Part shown: positions 53,045 to 63,140 of the stretch, in pieces
Layout of the letters: every line of letters begins with the position of its first letter
Numbering within the stretch: the first letter of the stretch is position 1
Assembly: GCA_907165065.1 (NCBI GenBank)
Contig: OU015529.1
Location: forward strand, 7,241,054 to 7,305,053
DNA from: Caprimulgus europaeus
Taxonomy: Eukaryota > Chordata > Aves > Caprimulgiformes > Caprimulgidae
DNA: 64,000 bases
Reading direction: 5' to 3'
The notes under the pieces: model-generated
Told to the model about the DNA's origin: nothing
The model's database searches: none
The model's input: the letters and a program-made list of their open reading frames with translations, nothing else
Translations under genes and position numbers: made by a program

Positions 53045-54076
53045 AAAAACTGGCAGATGGCTGTGCCCACAGAGTGGTGGTGAGTGGAGTCAAATCCAGT
53101 TGGCAGCTGGTCTCCAGTGGTGTTCCCCAGGGCTCAGTGCTGGGGCCAGCTCTGTTTAATACCTTTATCAATGATCTGGACAAGGGGATCAAGGGCACCC
53201 TCAGTCAGTTTGCAGAGGACACCAAGCTGGGTGGGAGTGTGGATCTGCTGGAGGGTGGGGAGGCTCTGCAGAGGGATCTGGACAGACTGGGTTATGGTCC
53301 AGGACCATGATGAGTCTCCATAAGGCCAAATGTTGGGTTCTGCACTTTGGCCACAACAATCCCTGGCAGCGCAACAGGCTTGGGGAGGAGTGGCTGCAGA
53401 GCCGCTCAGCAGAGAGTGTTGGTTGATAGTCACCTGAACATGAGTCAGCAGAGTACCCAGGTGGCCAAGAAGGCCAAAGGCATCCTGGCCTGGACCAGGA
53501 ATAGTGTGGCCAGTAGGATCAGTGAAGTTCTCTTACCCTTGTACTGGGCAATGGTGAGACCACACTTCAAGTGCTGGGTTCAGTTTTGGACCCCTCACTC
53601 CAAGAAGGACATGGAGGTGCTGGAGCATGTTCAGAGAAGGGCAACGAAGCTGGGGAAGGGTCTGGAGCACAAGTGTGATGAATTAATGGCTGAGGGAACT
53701 AAGGTTGTTTAGCATGGAGAAAAGGAGGCTGAGAGCAGACCTTATTGCTCTCTGCAACTACCTGAAAGGAGGGTGGAGAGAGGTGGGGGTCAGTCTGTTC
53801 AACCAAGTAAGAACTGATAAGACAAGAGGAAATGGCCTCAAGTTGTGCCAGGGGAGGTTTAGATTGGATGTGAGGAAGAATTTCTTTGCTGAAAGGGTTC
53901 TCAGGCACTGGAAGGGGTTGCCCAGGGCAGCGGTGGAGTCCCCATCCCTGGAGGTATTTAAGAGTCATGTAGACATAGTGCTGAGGGACATGGGTTAGTC
54001 AGAGATGTGTCAGTGTTGGGTTAATGATTGTACTTAGTGATCTTAAAGGTCTTTTCCAGTCTAGGCAATTCTGTGG
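53045..54076 (+). mobile_element. CR1 LINE, about 1 kb, with reverse transcriptase remnants
   Basis: This is the longest CR1 copy here. The frame 53074-53310 encodes the classic RT block [20 protein letters not shown], followed by [17 protein letters not shown]. The catalytic FADD box reads FAED. The frame 53347-53712 carries the thumb region, with [20 protein letters not shown] and [16 protein letters not shown]. The two pieces are out of register, so the copy is inactive. The 3' part ends CTTTTCCAGTCTAGGCAATT near 54076. The 5' end is truncated within the RT domain. Confidence 0.95.
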
Positions 54077-54395
54077 TCACTACAGAACATTGGGTAGCAG
54101 TTGCTCTCTTCTGCCTCTGCCCTTTACCTGTCACCAGGGGAGATGAGCAATTTGAGATAATACAGGAAGCAGGAAATGCTGTTTCCTTCTTTAGCTCATG
54201 GGGAGGGATCTGCTTTGGCTTTAGGGTTCAGTAGAACCCCCTTTTTCATGGGTTACACACCAAGCGTTTTTGTGGGCAAAGCGCATTTTGTGTGTGGTGT
54301 GAGAACTACCATGTGCAGGGGGATTTTTTTGAGAGTCCTGCCCTTGCCTTTTAGGGGTTCTGAGCTGCCTGGTCACCTGATGGGGTCAGAGCCCA

Positions 54396-54504
54396 CCGTG
54401 AGGTGACACCGTGACCCCCCGAGGCTGCTCCGGGGCGGGCGGGTGCGCGGGCGCTGTCCGTGGTGCTGCAGGCGCCGCGCCTGCTCACCCCGCGGCGAGG
54501 TACG
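54396..54504. promoter_or_regulatory. Very small, dense CpG island
   Basis: About 17 CpG dinucleotides fall within about 110 bases, around GGGCGGGCGGGTGCGCGGGC and GGCGCCGCGCC, in otherwise CpG-poor DNA. It includes a GGGCGG (Sp1-type) box. On the plus strand it ends at a donor-like GCGAG/GTACGG near 54499. It could be a promoter or first exon of an unseen transcript; no coding sequence is recognised. Confidence 0.5.
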
Positions 54505-57066
54505 GTCCCAGGGAAGGGAGACTTGGCTCTTGGAAGCTCTTCAAACCCCAGCAGTATGGACTGTTCCTCCATGGTGCTGTAGAGCAGTGTCACAGGCTAG
54601 GCAGAATTTTTCCCTGATGCTGCAAAGACTCGATCCTCTGCCGCCAGGTTTTCTTGGCAGCCCTCTCCTACACCAGGGCTAACTGCTTGCAGGACCCTGG
54701 GGGTGTATAATGACCCTGATTCCTGGATGTTTACATCTGCAGGGAACATTTCTGACACTAAAGTTCTCCAAGGCTCGGCATTCAATCTGAAGGTGTTTCT
54801 GGGAGCTAATTCCCACAGTCTGTTCTAGCTTGGGGCATGTATTGGTATTGCACTCTGCATCCCTTCAGGGCTTGTGAGCAGAGGAGAAATGCCAGTTTTT
54901 CTGGAGAGGTAGAAATTGTTGGATCTGATGGATATGCAAATCTGCCTTCATACATTTTCATTTTAATCCTTCATTGTAAGAGGAACCTTTCAGCCTTTAG
55001 ATCAGAGACATTCCCATAACTTTTCCCAGGTTAGTCCTGGCTTGGCTATAAAAAAAAAGTAAACATCCTTTACCATGATATGTCAGCACTATTGCCTAAA
55101 ATCATGGTTATAAATGAGGAAAGAAACTTCTAGCTCTGATATTTCTAAAGGTTTTACCCCACTATTTTCCCCTAGTGTTGTATATCCTGTCTATGGGAAC
55201 TCTGAAGACAGCAACTGTCTCTTACTGTAACATGATAAGACTTCATTTCACTGGTGGTTTTACAGAAGGACCTGTAATATAAAACTTAAATTCTATTGAT
55301 GTCTGTCCAGACAACTGAGAGATGGCCAGAGTTGTTCACCCAGTCCCTATTTTTCAGCAAAATTCTGCTTTAGCATGCTCAATCAACAAATTCATTATTA
55401 ATACCTCCTGAATCATCGTAGCATTTAACCTACTTATCTTCTGCTTAGAAACTAAAAACAAAACAAAACAAAATAATAATAAAAAATCCCACAGAACTGC
55501 AGACCAAAACCTAACATTAAAAAAAAATCAGGTCAGTTTCTTTCTTGGTCATGAATTCCTGCATGGGTTTGGCTGGCAAAGGAAATCTTAAGAGGGTGGG
55601 GATGTGGGGGAATGAAGCTTGCTTGTGTCAAGTCTCTGGGCAGCAATCTTGCAGTAAAGCAAGAGCAGAGAAAGAAGAATCACTGATGGTACTTATTGAA
55701 GTGCCTTGGGCTGAAATGTTTTTACAGAGTGACTCTGCTGACCCTGCCTTTCTCCCTACTTTGTAGATCAGTGGTTCTGAGCAGGTGCCAAGATCAGCAA
55801 GAGTGAAAGTTCATCTAGCAAATATTCAAGTGCTGTTCTAGTTTGATCTACACAGGCACTAGTGCACAAATCTTCCCATCAAAGAACACTAGAAACAACT
55901 TAGGACTTAGTCTCAACTGTGCCCATGTGTGTGGGTGTGCATGTATATACAATTTAATTCTATATTTTGAGCATTATTAATGGGAATTCTGTTCAAAAAA
56001 GGTGATAAAGGAATTATTTTCAAATAGGAGTGGGTGAAGTCCAGAGTCTAAATCTGTGTTGATGAAGGAACATCTGTGATGATGGAAAGGAACCTCCTGA
56101 AACACAAACCCTGTGCAAGAAATCATACTACATGCATGCGATAAATAGATGAAGACTTGTGTTAAAAGCAGGTATTTTATCCCCCACAATATGTTGATGG
56201 TTCCAAAAGCCTGCACTTCCAAGGGGCAATTTGTTGCCCTCCCATTTAGATGTGTTTTACTTTCCATCCTAAATTTGCCCATGGTGAATTTGTTCTTTCA
56301 TTAGTATTGTTCCTTAGCTTAAATACATCTTTACCTGCCCTGGAGTTTACCATCCTCCCTAGTGTTTTAAAGAATACAGTGCAATTCTGCTCCTGTGAAT
56401 AGACACTTATAGCAAGAAAATTGTCCAGAGATTGTAACAAAGTAGAGGCAAATTCATCCTGGAGCTTGTCACAAAGTAGTAGATTTTCTTTTCCTTACAC
56501 TTTCAAATGCACTGCCTGCTCCTTTGTATAGACCTGCAAGAGAATTTACTCCATTCTAAGTCATAGTGAAAATGCTGGTTATAAGGTGACCTTGATCTTG
56601 TCTTTTATGACAAGTTTTTCCTCTGTAATGGTATAAAACTTCCTCCCATTCTTCTTGAGGTTTTCAAAGTTCCTCTGTGTAATTGTGCACTCATCCTCCA
56701 CATGGTCTCTGGTTCCAAACTTGGTGGTTCTATGAAATTCAGTTGGTATGGTCCTGCTTTTTGTGGTAACATGATAAAATGAAAAGAGCTACCAAGGCTG
56801 GTCAGTCCCAAGCAGTGTTCTTGAGGAGCATAAATAGTTGTCATCTTCTGGTCTAATTCCTTCATAAATATCGCTGTTCTTTGCCAGCCTCACAGTTCTT
56901 AGGATATTTCCTCTGTTATAGATGATGATTTCTCATATGCTATCACATCACATGTGTTATGAAGTCCCAACCTCAGAAGACCTCCTACATATCCTACATT
57001 GAGAAAAAAAACAGTTTAATAACACATAGATGGGAAGTTAATTTGATGAAAGCTTCCTTTGGTATT
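54505..57066. other. Non-coding stretch after the CpG island
   Basis: Ordinary unique sequence, with a short A-rich tract near 55455-55490. No exon recognised. Confidence 0.55.
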
Positions 57067-57515
57067 CACAGAATCACAGAATGGTAGGAGTTGGAAGAGA
57101 CCTCTGCAGATCATCTAGTCCAACCCCACTGCCAAAGAAGATTCACCCAGAGCAAGTTGCACAGAAAAGTGTCCAGGTGGGTTTTGAACATCTCTAGAGA
57201 AGGAGATTCCACAACCTCTCTGGGCAGCCTGTCCCAGGGCTCCGGCACCCTCACAGTAAAGAATTTTTTCCTCATGTTTCAGTGGAACCTCCTGTGTACC
57301 AGCTTGTGCCCATTGCCCCTTGTCCTGTCGCTGGGCACCACTGAAAGGAGTCTGGCCCCATCCTCTTGACACCTGCCTTTTAGATAATTATAAACATTAA
57401 TAAGGTTCCCTTTCAGTCTTTTCTAGGCTAAACAGACCCAGCTCTCTCAGTCTTTCCTCAAAAGAAAGATGCTCCAGCCCCTTAGCCATCTTTGTAGACC
57501 TATTCCAGTCTGTCT
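57067..57515 (-). mobile_element. CR1 LINE 3' end, minus strand, another subfamily
   Basis: It opens CACAGAATCACAGAATGGTA and continues with ATCATCTAGTCCAACCCCAC, CCACAACCTCTCTGGGCAGC, TTGTCCTGTCGCTGGGCACC and CTCTCAGTCTTTCCTCA. The subfamily differs from 38885-39176, with GTAGGAGTTGGAAGAGACCT in place of GTTTGGGTTGGAAGGGACC. Confidence 0.93.
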
Positions 57516-60500
57516 CCTCTCTCTCCCCCTTCCTCTGTCCTTAAATCTGGTCTAAAACTGCTGTCAGAATAAAAAGCCTGCACTTTCTCATCACATCCTC
57601 TCCCTTCCTACTCTAAAGGACAGGTGGTGCATTTGCTTTTCTTCAGTCACAGAGTTGTGTTCTCAAGCTCTAAAGACAGGACAAGCCCTTACTTCTCACC
57701 CGGCAGTCTCATGTGTCAGCTCTTGCTGAACCTGGCAGCGGGAATTAGCCAGCTCCTCACAGTATGAGATTATTCACTTCTACGTTTGGCTTTTACCTTG
57801 TGGTAACTGTGATCCAACACCTTCATTCCCAGGAAACCACATATATTTTTCCTCAGTTTTCACACTGTTATCTTTATTTTAGGACAAGATTTTTGTCATC
57901 TAAGGAACCAGCTCACTTTTCTCATCTCACTTTGCTTAGCAGACTAAGGATTCTGTGCATACAGGGAAGAGCAGGGTCTGTGTATTTAGCATGCAACCTC
58001 AAGCATGTTTTAACTTAAATTCAAGCTGCTTCTTCATTCAAGTTGGTAAGCTCCTCTTCAGGTTAAATCAATTATTTTAAGCTGAATCCTGAGTTTATCA
58101 AGATTTAGTACCTTGAATTTGAGAAAAGCAGCAGCAACAACAACAACAAAACTCCCAGCCAACCAAATAAAACCCTTAATTATAAAGATGTTTTTTAGAG
58201 TTCAGAGACTGTGATGTTTCAGTCCACAACAGGGGCAGAGAGGATGCATTTATGTAGTGAAATGAGAGAAGGAGGGACAGGCTGCTCTGCCTTGAAATAG
58301 TTGTGTGGTACAAAAGAAGAATTCACTAAAGGAACCCCCAGCTCTACTTCATTCAAAATAGACAAAACATCTATTTTTATTGCTGGCTCTGCAAGAACTG
58401 CCTGATCTGCTCTGCACAGAACATTTCTGGAAGAACATGTAAGACTTTTTAAAGGAGTTCTGTGGTGCAAAAGAAGTTGTGTTTTACAGAAAAAGACACA
58501 TATCAAATAAACAAGAACATAGAAAACTCACACCTGACACTGTGAGACTTTAATGATCAAAGAAAATTTTCAGTCTGTAAAACCTAAATAATAGAAAAGA
58601 GGGTTTAGCTTAGGAATTCCTGTTGAGCTTTGCAGGTATAGCTGCCAGGATCAGGTCTTATTCCTGGATCATGGCCTTTTTAGTTCGGAACTACAGTGAT
58701 GATTAGACATGCATGTGAGAAACAGCATTAGTGCTTTAGGAGGTTTACCACTTTCTGGGAGTCATGTAGCAGCCTACAATGTTTGTACTCAAAGTGTCTG
58801 CACAGAGTTGGACAGGCTAGCATGAGAGACTGTGAAAGCTCAGCTGTGAAAGGTTACTGTGAAGCCTTGGTTTGGCTCTAGATATAACATTTTCCATTGG
58901 CTCAAGGAAGACCAAGTTTTCAATTAGACACTAATCAACATTCTTAAGTGTGACACCCTTATCCACTTGGAATGTCAGAACAGTTTTAATATGACAAAAA
59001 TGCAGTTTCTGTGACCTTTTCTCTTTTAATGAGAAAATTCTGTGTGTGAAATAGACTTATGCTCCATTCTGTAAGGACTTTGTCATCTAGCTTAGGAAAT
59101 TCTAAACAAGATTAATATTTGCAATTTTAAACAGAGGAAAGGGGATTTCTTTGGGGTAAAATGCTGAAATACTTTTTCTATTCAAGCCACTATTAAATAT
59201 TACCTTTCCAGTTCTTGGTTGTAAAGTACAGTTGAACTGAAGAAATTTTCTGCCTGAAGCCAAAACAAACAGAAAATCACTAACAGAAATAGGGTGAGAG
59301 CCTTCAAACAGAAAGTGTACTCGTTACTGGTTTCAGAGGTGAAGAAAATACATTTCAAGGTAAGAGAAAATGCAGGAAGATTGCTTGGTACAGCTTGAAA
59401 TAAAATAAACTCTGAGGTTGTATACAGGTGTTTGTGACCTGAGCATTAAGGTGACTTTGAAAGCTACTTTAGATGATATTTTGATTTTTATTCTCACACA
59501 GCAAAGTATAAACCTTTTTGTCATAGGAATACAATGAGGATATTTACTGGATCTACTCTGCAGCTCTTGAGAATGAAATAGAAATATCACTTAGTTAAAA
59601 ATGTGATTTTCACTTATTGTGTGCACTGATGTTATCATGAAGTTTCTTTCCTAGCATAAGCCTTGCAATTCCAGTAGGATGTGGGCAGTATGAAGGTTAT
59701 TTACATATGCTCCCTATTCATTTTTCTATGTCTTTTGGCTTATACTATAGACAATGTCCAAAGCCTACTGAAATCCTACTTCTCCCATATTTTTCCCCCA
59801 CATTAAGTGAAAAAAAATGGCATTTATGAGTTTTAGGAATTACTTTTGCAGCTTTCTGCTTATCAGCAAGTAGTATGGTTGCACTGAGTGGTGAAAGCAG
59901 TAGGAATCCCCTTTCTTATTGCCTCTTTGCACCCTCTACCCTCAGGTCCCTCTCCTATTCTGGATTTGGGTATGGAGGGAGAAATAGGTACTAGATTCCT
60001 CTGGGTCCCATCCAGCTCAGACAGGTGAGAGTGGGATATAACATCCTAATTTTGTATGGGATCATGGGTAGGTTTATACATCCATGAAGTGAAGGATGGT
60101 ACTCCTGAGAAATGCAGTTACTTGCTTGTTCTGCCCTTGGGCTGGGATTACAGCCATATTCCAGTCCATAGCATAATCATAATCTAACCTTAAGTGTAGT
60201 GGCACAGAGTCAGCACTGCCCAGTGGCTGAAATGTCCATCCATCACAAGCAGCTGTGGGAGAAGGGCTCTGGTCTGAACAAGGGCTACATGTGTCAGCTT
60301 CTGTTTTAAGATTAGGGAAAGTAGGACACAAATGAAATCTATTTAAACTTTTGTTTCATGTCAAATTACATCAAATCAAAAGAAGGATATGGGTCTGCCT
60401 ACAGCCTCATAGAAAATAATGGGTTAGCATTGCCTTAGAGTAATCAAGATGTTAGGACATAAACTGCCCATTGAAGTTGTATCTAAACCACTCGAGTGCC

Positions 60501-60570
60501 TTGCGAAACCTAGCCATGTTCTCTGCTCTGAAGTATTCAGAAGTTGTTATTTTTCAGTTTCCCTGGCTGG
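57516..60570. other. Upstream flank of the receptor gene
   Basis: AT-rich unique sequence with the CAG/CAA repeat at 58129. No gene seen. It may hold distal regulatory sites of the receptor. Confidence 0.5.
58129..58149 (+). repeat. (CAG)/(CAA) short tandem repeat
   Basis: GCAGCAGCAACAACAACAAC is a short three-base tandem repeat. Confidence 0.9.
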
Positions 60571-60578
60571 TATAAATA
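60571..60578 (+). promoter_or_regulatory. Candidate TATA box of the receptor gene
   Basis: TATAAATA follows CCCTGGCTGG and lies about 30 bases upstream of a plausible start near 60600. A consensus splice donor follows at 60645. The position upstream of the receptor and on the same strand makes it a candidate core promoter. This is inference from motif order; no transcript evidence is available. Confidence 0.4.
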
Positions 60579-60599
60579 GATGCAGTGAAGTTTCACTGT

Positions 60600-60644
60600 T
60601 TTTTACCCTCTGAGATCCTGATCCTGGAAGTGGTTGAAATGGAG
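60600..60644 (+). other. Candidate 5' leader exon of the receptor gene
   Basis: The segment runs from about 30 bases after the TATAAATA motif to a strong donor (GGAG then GTGAGT, with GT at 60645-60646). Its last six bases are ATG GAG, so it would contribute an upstream start codon to the spliced leader. The 5' edge is a guess from TATA spacing. The two-exon shape with an uninterrupted coding exon matches what I recall of mammalian PRLHR. Confidence 0.35.
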
Positions 60645-60731
60645 GTGAGTTAAGGGAGAAGTAGAGCAATAGGTAAGAGGTGGATGGAGTTGTCTGCTTA
60701 AATGTGTGTTTTCTCTAAGCACTTACCCTGA

Positions 60732-60891
60732 TTTTTTTTTCTTTTTTTCTTTTTTTCTTTTTTTCTTTTTTTCTTTTTTTCTTTTTTTTCTTTTTTTCTT
60801 TTTTTCTTTTTTTCTTTTTTTCTTTCTTTTTTTTCCTTTTTTTCTTTTTTTCTTTTTTTTCTTTCTTTTTTTTTTTTTTCTTTTTCTTCTT
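60732..60891 (+). repeat. (CTTTTTTT)n pyrimidine microsatellite, about 160 bases
   Basis: This is an uninterrupted C/T tract in which most units are one C followed by seven T, an eight-base period. A few units are shorter, such as CTTT and CC. It lies about 90 bases after the proposed donor. The open frame through it (poly-Phe/Leu) is an artefact. Transcribed from the plus strand it would be a very long U-rich tract. Confidence 0.95.
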
Positions 60892-61680
60892 GATGTGTGA
60901 ACTGACCAGACTGTTTTATAGACTGCTTAGCACTTGTTGTCTGGTACAGAAAAGGTTAACAAACCTACTGTAGGAATGAAGAAATACCCCAAATATTTTT
61001 GGGCAGCTGCAACATTAGAAACAGTTTACTGTAGTTCACTGCAGGTAAACCCTTACAGCTGAGCTATTTGGATGCTAATATTTCCTTTGAGATACTCGCA
61101 TGTGTTTACTTTTAAAGATGTGTAAACCCCATTGAAAATACTCCCAATGGGTGAGCAAACACTGTACCGCCATTAGAAAATAAATTTAAACGAAATAAAG
61201 TCCTTTGTGCTACATGTGAAATGCACATTTCTAAGCCTAACCTCATTCTCCGGGTACGTAGCTGAGTCCCTCTAGTGGCACAAACGTTTATTTGGCTTCA
61301 GCACGTTATTAAAATTCTATTTTACAGCTACATTAGAGCAGCAAATTCACAGGTACCTTTTTTGGACATTCTGAGGACTAGGGCAAAGTGAATCTTGGGT
61401 TAGCTACTGTGCAGGTTAGTGTTAATAAATGTAAATTGATTTTGAACTGTGAGGGGCAATTATAGATGCACTGGAAAGAGAAGGGAATTTTTGAAAGGAT
61501 ATTCAAGAACTAATTACTATCAGTAAGAAACACGCAAAGAGCAACGTAATACCCAGGACAGCCAATAGGGATAAAAGCTTATACACAAATCTGTCATGAC
61601 CTAGTAGTGAAGACTGTTTAAAAACACTGGTCTCCACTTAGCTTGTAAATGCGCATCCCCCTCTTTCTCACTCATATATC

Positions 61681-61726
61681 CTCTCTCTCTCTCTCTCTGA
61701 CACACACACACACTCACACACACACA
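61681..61726 (+). repeat. (CT)9 followed by interrupted (CA)n
   Basis: Nine CT units at 61681-61698 are followed after GA by CA units to about 61726, with one CT interruption. The site is about 200 bases upstream of the proposed acceptor at 61927. Confidence 0.95.
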
Positions 61727-61927
61727 GGCACGCTCCTGGATTTGCAGCAGACAGACATCTAGGGCACTTCTTGGCATCCACAGGAAAATCACATGGGATT
61801 AAAAAACCCACAGCAGTAAGTACTCACTGCATTAAATGTTTATTAAGTGGCATGCTGTCAAAACTTAGATTTAATAGTAAATACAGGAGGACGTTAATGG
61901 AAATTGGTTGTATTTGATTTTTCTTAG

Positions 61928-62105
61928 GAATTGCTGAAAGCTGCCTCTCGAGGATTACAACTTCACCTTTTGCTTTTACTGATGCTTGTTTACTATCCAT
62001 GTGGTAAGCTCTGGACAGCCAGTAATCCATTCATTATCCGTGCTGATTGAGTAGTGCAGTGGTAACTACTTCACTCCGCTGACAGCAGACGACAAAAGGA
62101 GGGAA
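61928..62105 (+). other. Probable 5' untranslated part of the receptor coding exon
   Basis: This runs from the acceptor at 61927 to the ATG. It contains two upstream ATGs. One, at 61982, opens 22 codons and stops at TGA 62048-62050. The other, at 61999, stops after two codons. With the proposed leader exon the longer frame would begin at 60639 instead. A second, weaker acceptor-like CAG at about 62085-62087 cannot be excluded as an alternative exon edge. Confidence 0.4.
61982..62050 (+). other. Upstream ORF in the receptor leader (open part within the coding exon)
   Basis: The frame ATG CTT GTT TAC and onward ends at TGA 62048-62050, 55 bases before the receptor ATG. If the proposed splice 60644/61928 is used, the frame is open from ATG GAG at 60639 and gives 42 residues with a hydrophobic core LHLLLLLMLVYY. 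Upstream ORFs of this kind often lower translation of the main frame. Whether it is translated is unknown. Confidence 0.3.
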
Positions 62106-63140
62106 ATGATGAATTCGGACAATTTAACCTCCCAAAGCTTCCTCTCTGCGATTCACAGCAACGCCAGCAATTTATTCTCAGGGCTCCAGTTTGTTCAGTC
62201 CTTCAAGCCACTCATCATCCCCTGCTACTCATTAGTGGTTTTTATTGGTGTCATTGGGAATTACCTTCTCATTTATGTTATCTGCAAGACAAAAAAAATG
62301 CACAACGTCACCAACTTCCTGGTGGGCAATTTGGCTTTCTCAGACATGCTCATGTGTGCAACTTGTGTGCCCCTGACACTCGCCTACGCCTTTGAGCCCA
62401 GAGGATGGGTGTACGGGCGTTTCATGTGCTACTTTGTTTTCCTGATGCAACCTGTCACTGTGTTTGTGTCTGTCTTCACCTTGACTGTCATAGCTGTGGA
62501 CAGGTATTACGCCATGGTGTACCCATTCCGCAGGAGGCTCACAATACCGATTTGTGCTTATATCCTGGCTGCTATTTGGCTGCTGAGCTGTACCCTGGCT
62601 GCCCCAGCCTTGGTACACACTTATCATGCGGAGTTCCCAGAACTGGACTTCTCCATCTGTGAGGAGTTTTGGTTCCACATGAAAAGAGATCGCTTAGCTT
62701 ATGCCTACAGTACTCTCATCATCACCTACGTACTGCCTTTGGCTGTCATCTCCCTGTCCTACCTGAGAATCTCAGTCAAGCTGAAAAACCGTGTGGTTCC
62801 AGGCAACGTCACCCAGGGCCAAGCTGAGTGGGACCGAGCAAGGAGGAGAAAGACTTTTCGCTTGCTGGTTTTAGTGGTGGCAGCCTTTGGAGTCTGTTGG
62901 CTGCCTCTGCACATCTTCAACATGATAAAGGACATAGACATCAGCTTGATCGACAAGCAGTACTTCAACTTCATCCAGCTGCTGTGCCACTGGTTTGCAA
63001 TGATGTCTGCTTGTACCAACGCCTTCCTCTATGCCTGGCTCCATGACAGCTTCAGAGGGGAGCTGAAGAAAATGTTTGCCTGGAGAAAGAAAAAAATTGG
63101 ACCCACTACAAACTGCATTATGGCCAGTGTGGTGCTGTAA
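62106..63140 (+). CDS. PRLHR: Prolactin-releasing peptide receptor-like GPCR (PRLHR/GPR10 family, probably the PrRPR2-type paralogue)
   Basis: This is a complete 344-residue class A GPCR in one exon. The family binds RF-amide peptides of the prolactin-releasing-peptide type at the plasma membrane and signals through G proteins. Visible landmarks are N-glycosylation sequons at N6 and N19, TM1 with GN51-52, TM2 with LAFSD ending at D80, C108 and C185 for the TM3-ECL2 disulfide, DRY at 132-134, W158 in TM4, P211 in TM5, and CWLP at 264-267. Stretches such as VPLTLAYAFEPRGWV, QPVTVFVSVFTLT, NRVVPGNVTQ and YAWLHDSFR are nearly the same as I recall from human PRLHR. Overall identity looks near 60 percent by eye, which fits a paralogue better than the orthologue. 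Human PRLHR is about 370 residues and has a longer N-terminus. TM7 reads NAFLY (305-309) instead of NPxxY. The tail ends SVVL, like human SVVI. The start is the first of two adjacent ATGs; the first has G at -3. The frame is intact and looks functional. Confidence 0.95.
   Translation: MMNSDNLTSQSFLSAIHSNASNLFSGLQFVQSFKPLIIPCYSLVVFIGVIGNYLLIYVICKTKKMHNVTNFLVGNLAFSDMLMCATCVPLTLAYAFEPRGWVYGRFMCYFVFLMQPVTVFVSVFTLTVIAVDRYYAMVYPFRRRLTIPICAYILAAIWLLSCTLAAPALVHTYHAEFPELDFSICEEFWFHMKRDRLAYAYSTLIITYVLPLAVISLSYLRISVKLKNRVVPGNVTQGQAEWDRARRRKTFRLLVLVVAAFGVCWLPLHIFNMIKDIDISLIDKQYFNFIQLLCHWFAMMSACTNAFLYAWLHDSFRGELKKMFAWRKKKIGPTTNCIMASVVL

Larger units (their letters stand above)
60645..61927 (+). other. Candidate first intron of the receptor gene
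   Basis: It is bounded by GTGAGT at the left and by TTTGATTTTTCTTAG at the right, a good pyrimidine tract and acceptor. It would contain the 160-base T-rich octamer microsatellite and the CT/CA compound repeat. Nothing else coding is visible inside. The stretch at about 60960-61420 is ordinary unique sequence. Confidence 0.35.

Noticed and set aside
53134-53433. Minus-strand frame across the CR1 RT region
   Set aside because: It is the antisense of the CR1 coding remnant.
54411-54617. Ala/Gly/Arg-rich frame through the CpG island
   Set aside because: Composition follows the GC content. A frame on the other strand is also open, and no homologue is recognised.
55052-55066. GTAAACATCCTTT, similar to a miR-30 seed region
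   Set aside because: No complementary arm nearby forms a precursor hairpin, and the match ends after the first dozen bases.
60706-60900. Poly-Phe/Leu open frame
   Set aside because: It is only the translation of the pyrimidine microsatellite.
62340-62678. Open frames on the minus strand inside the receptor
   Set aside because: They are shadows of the receptor coding sequence.
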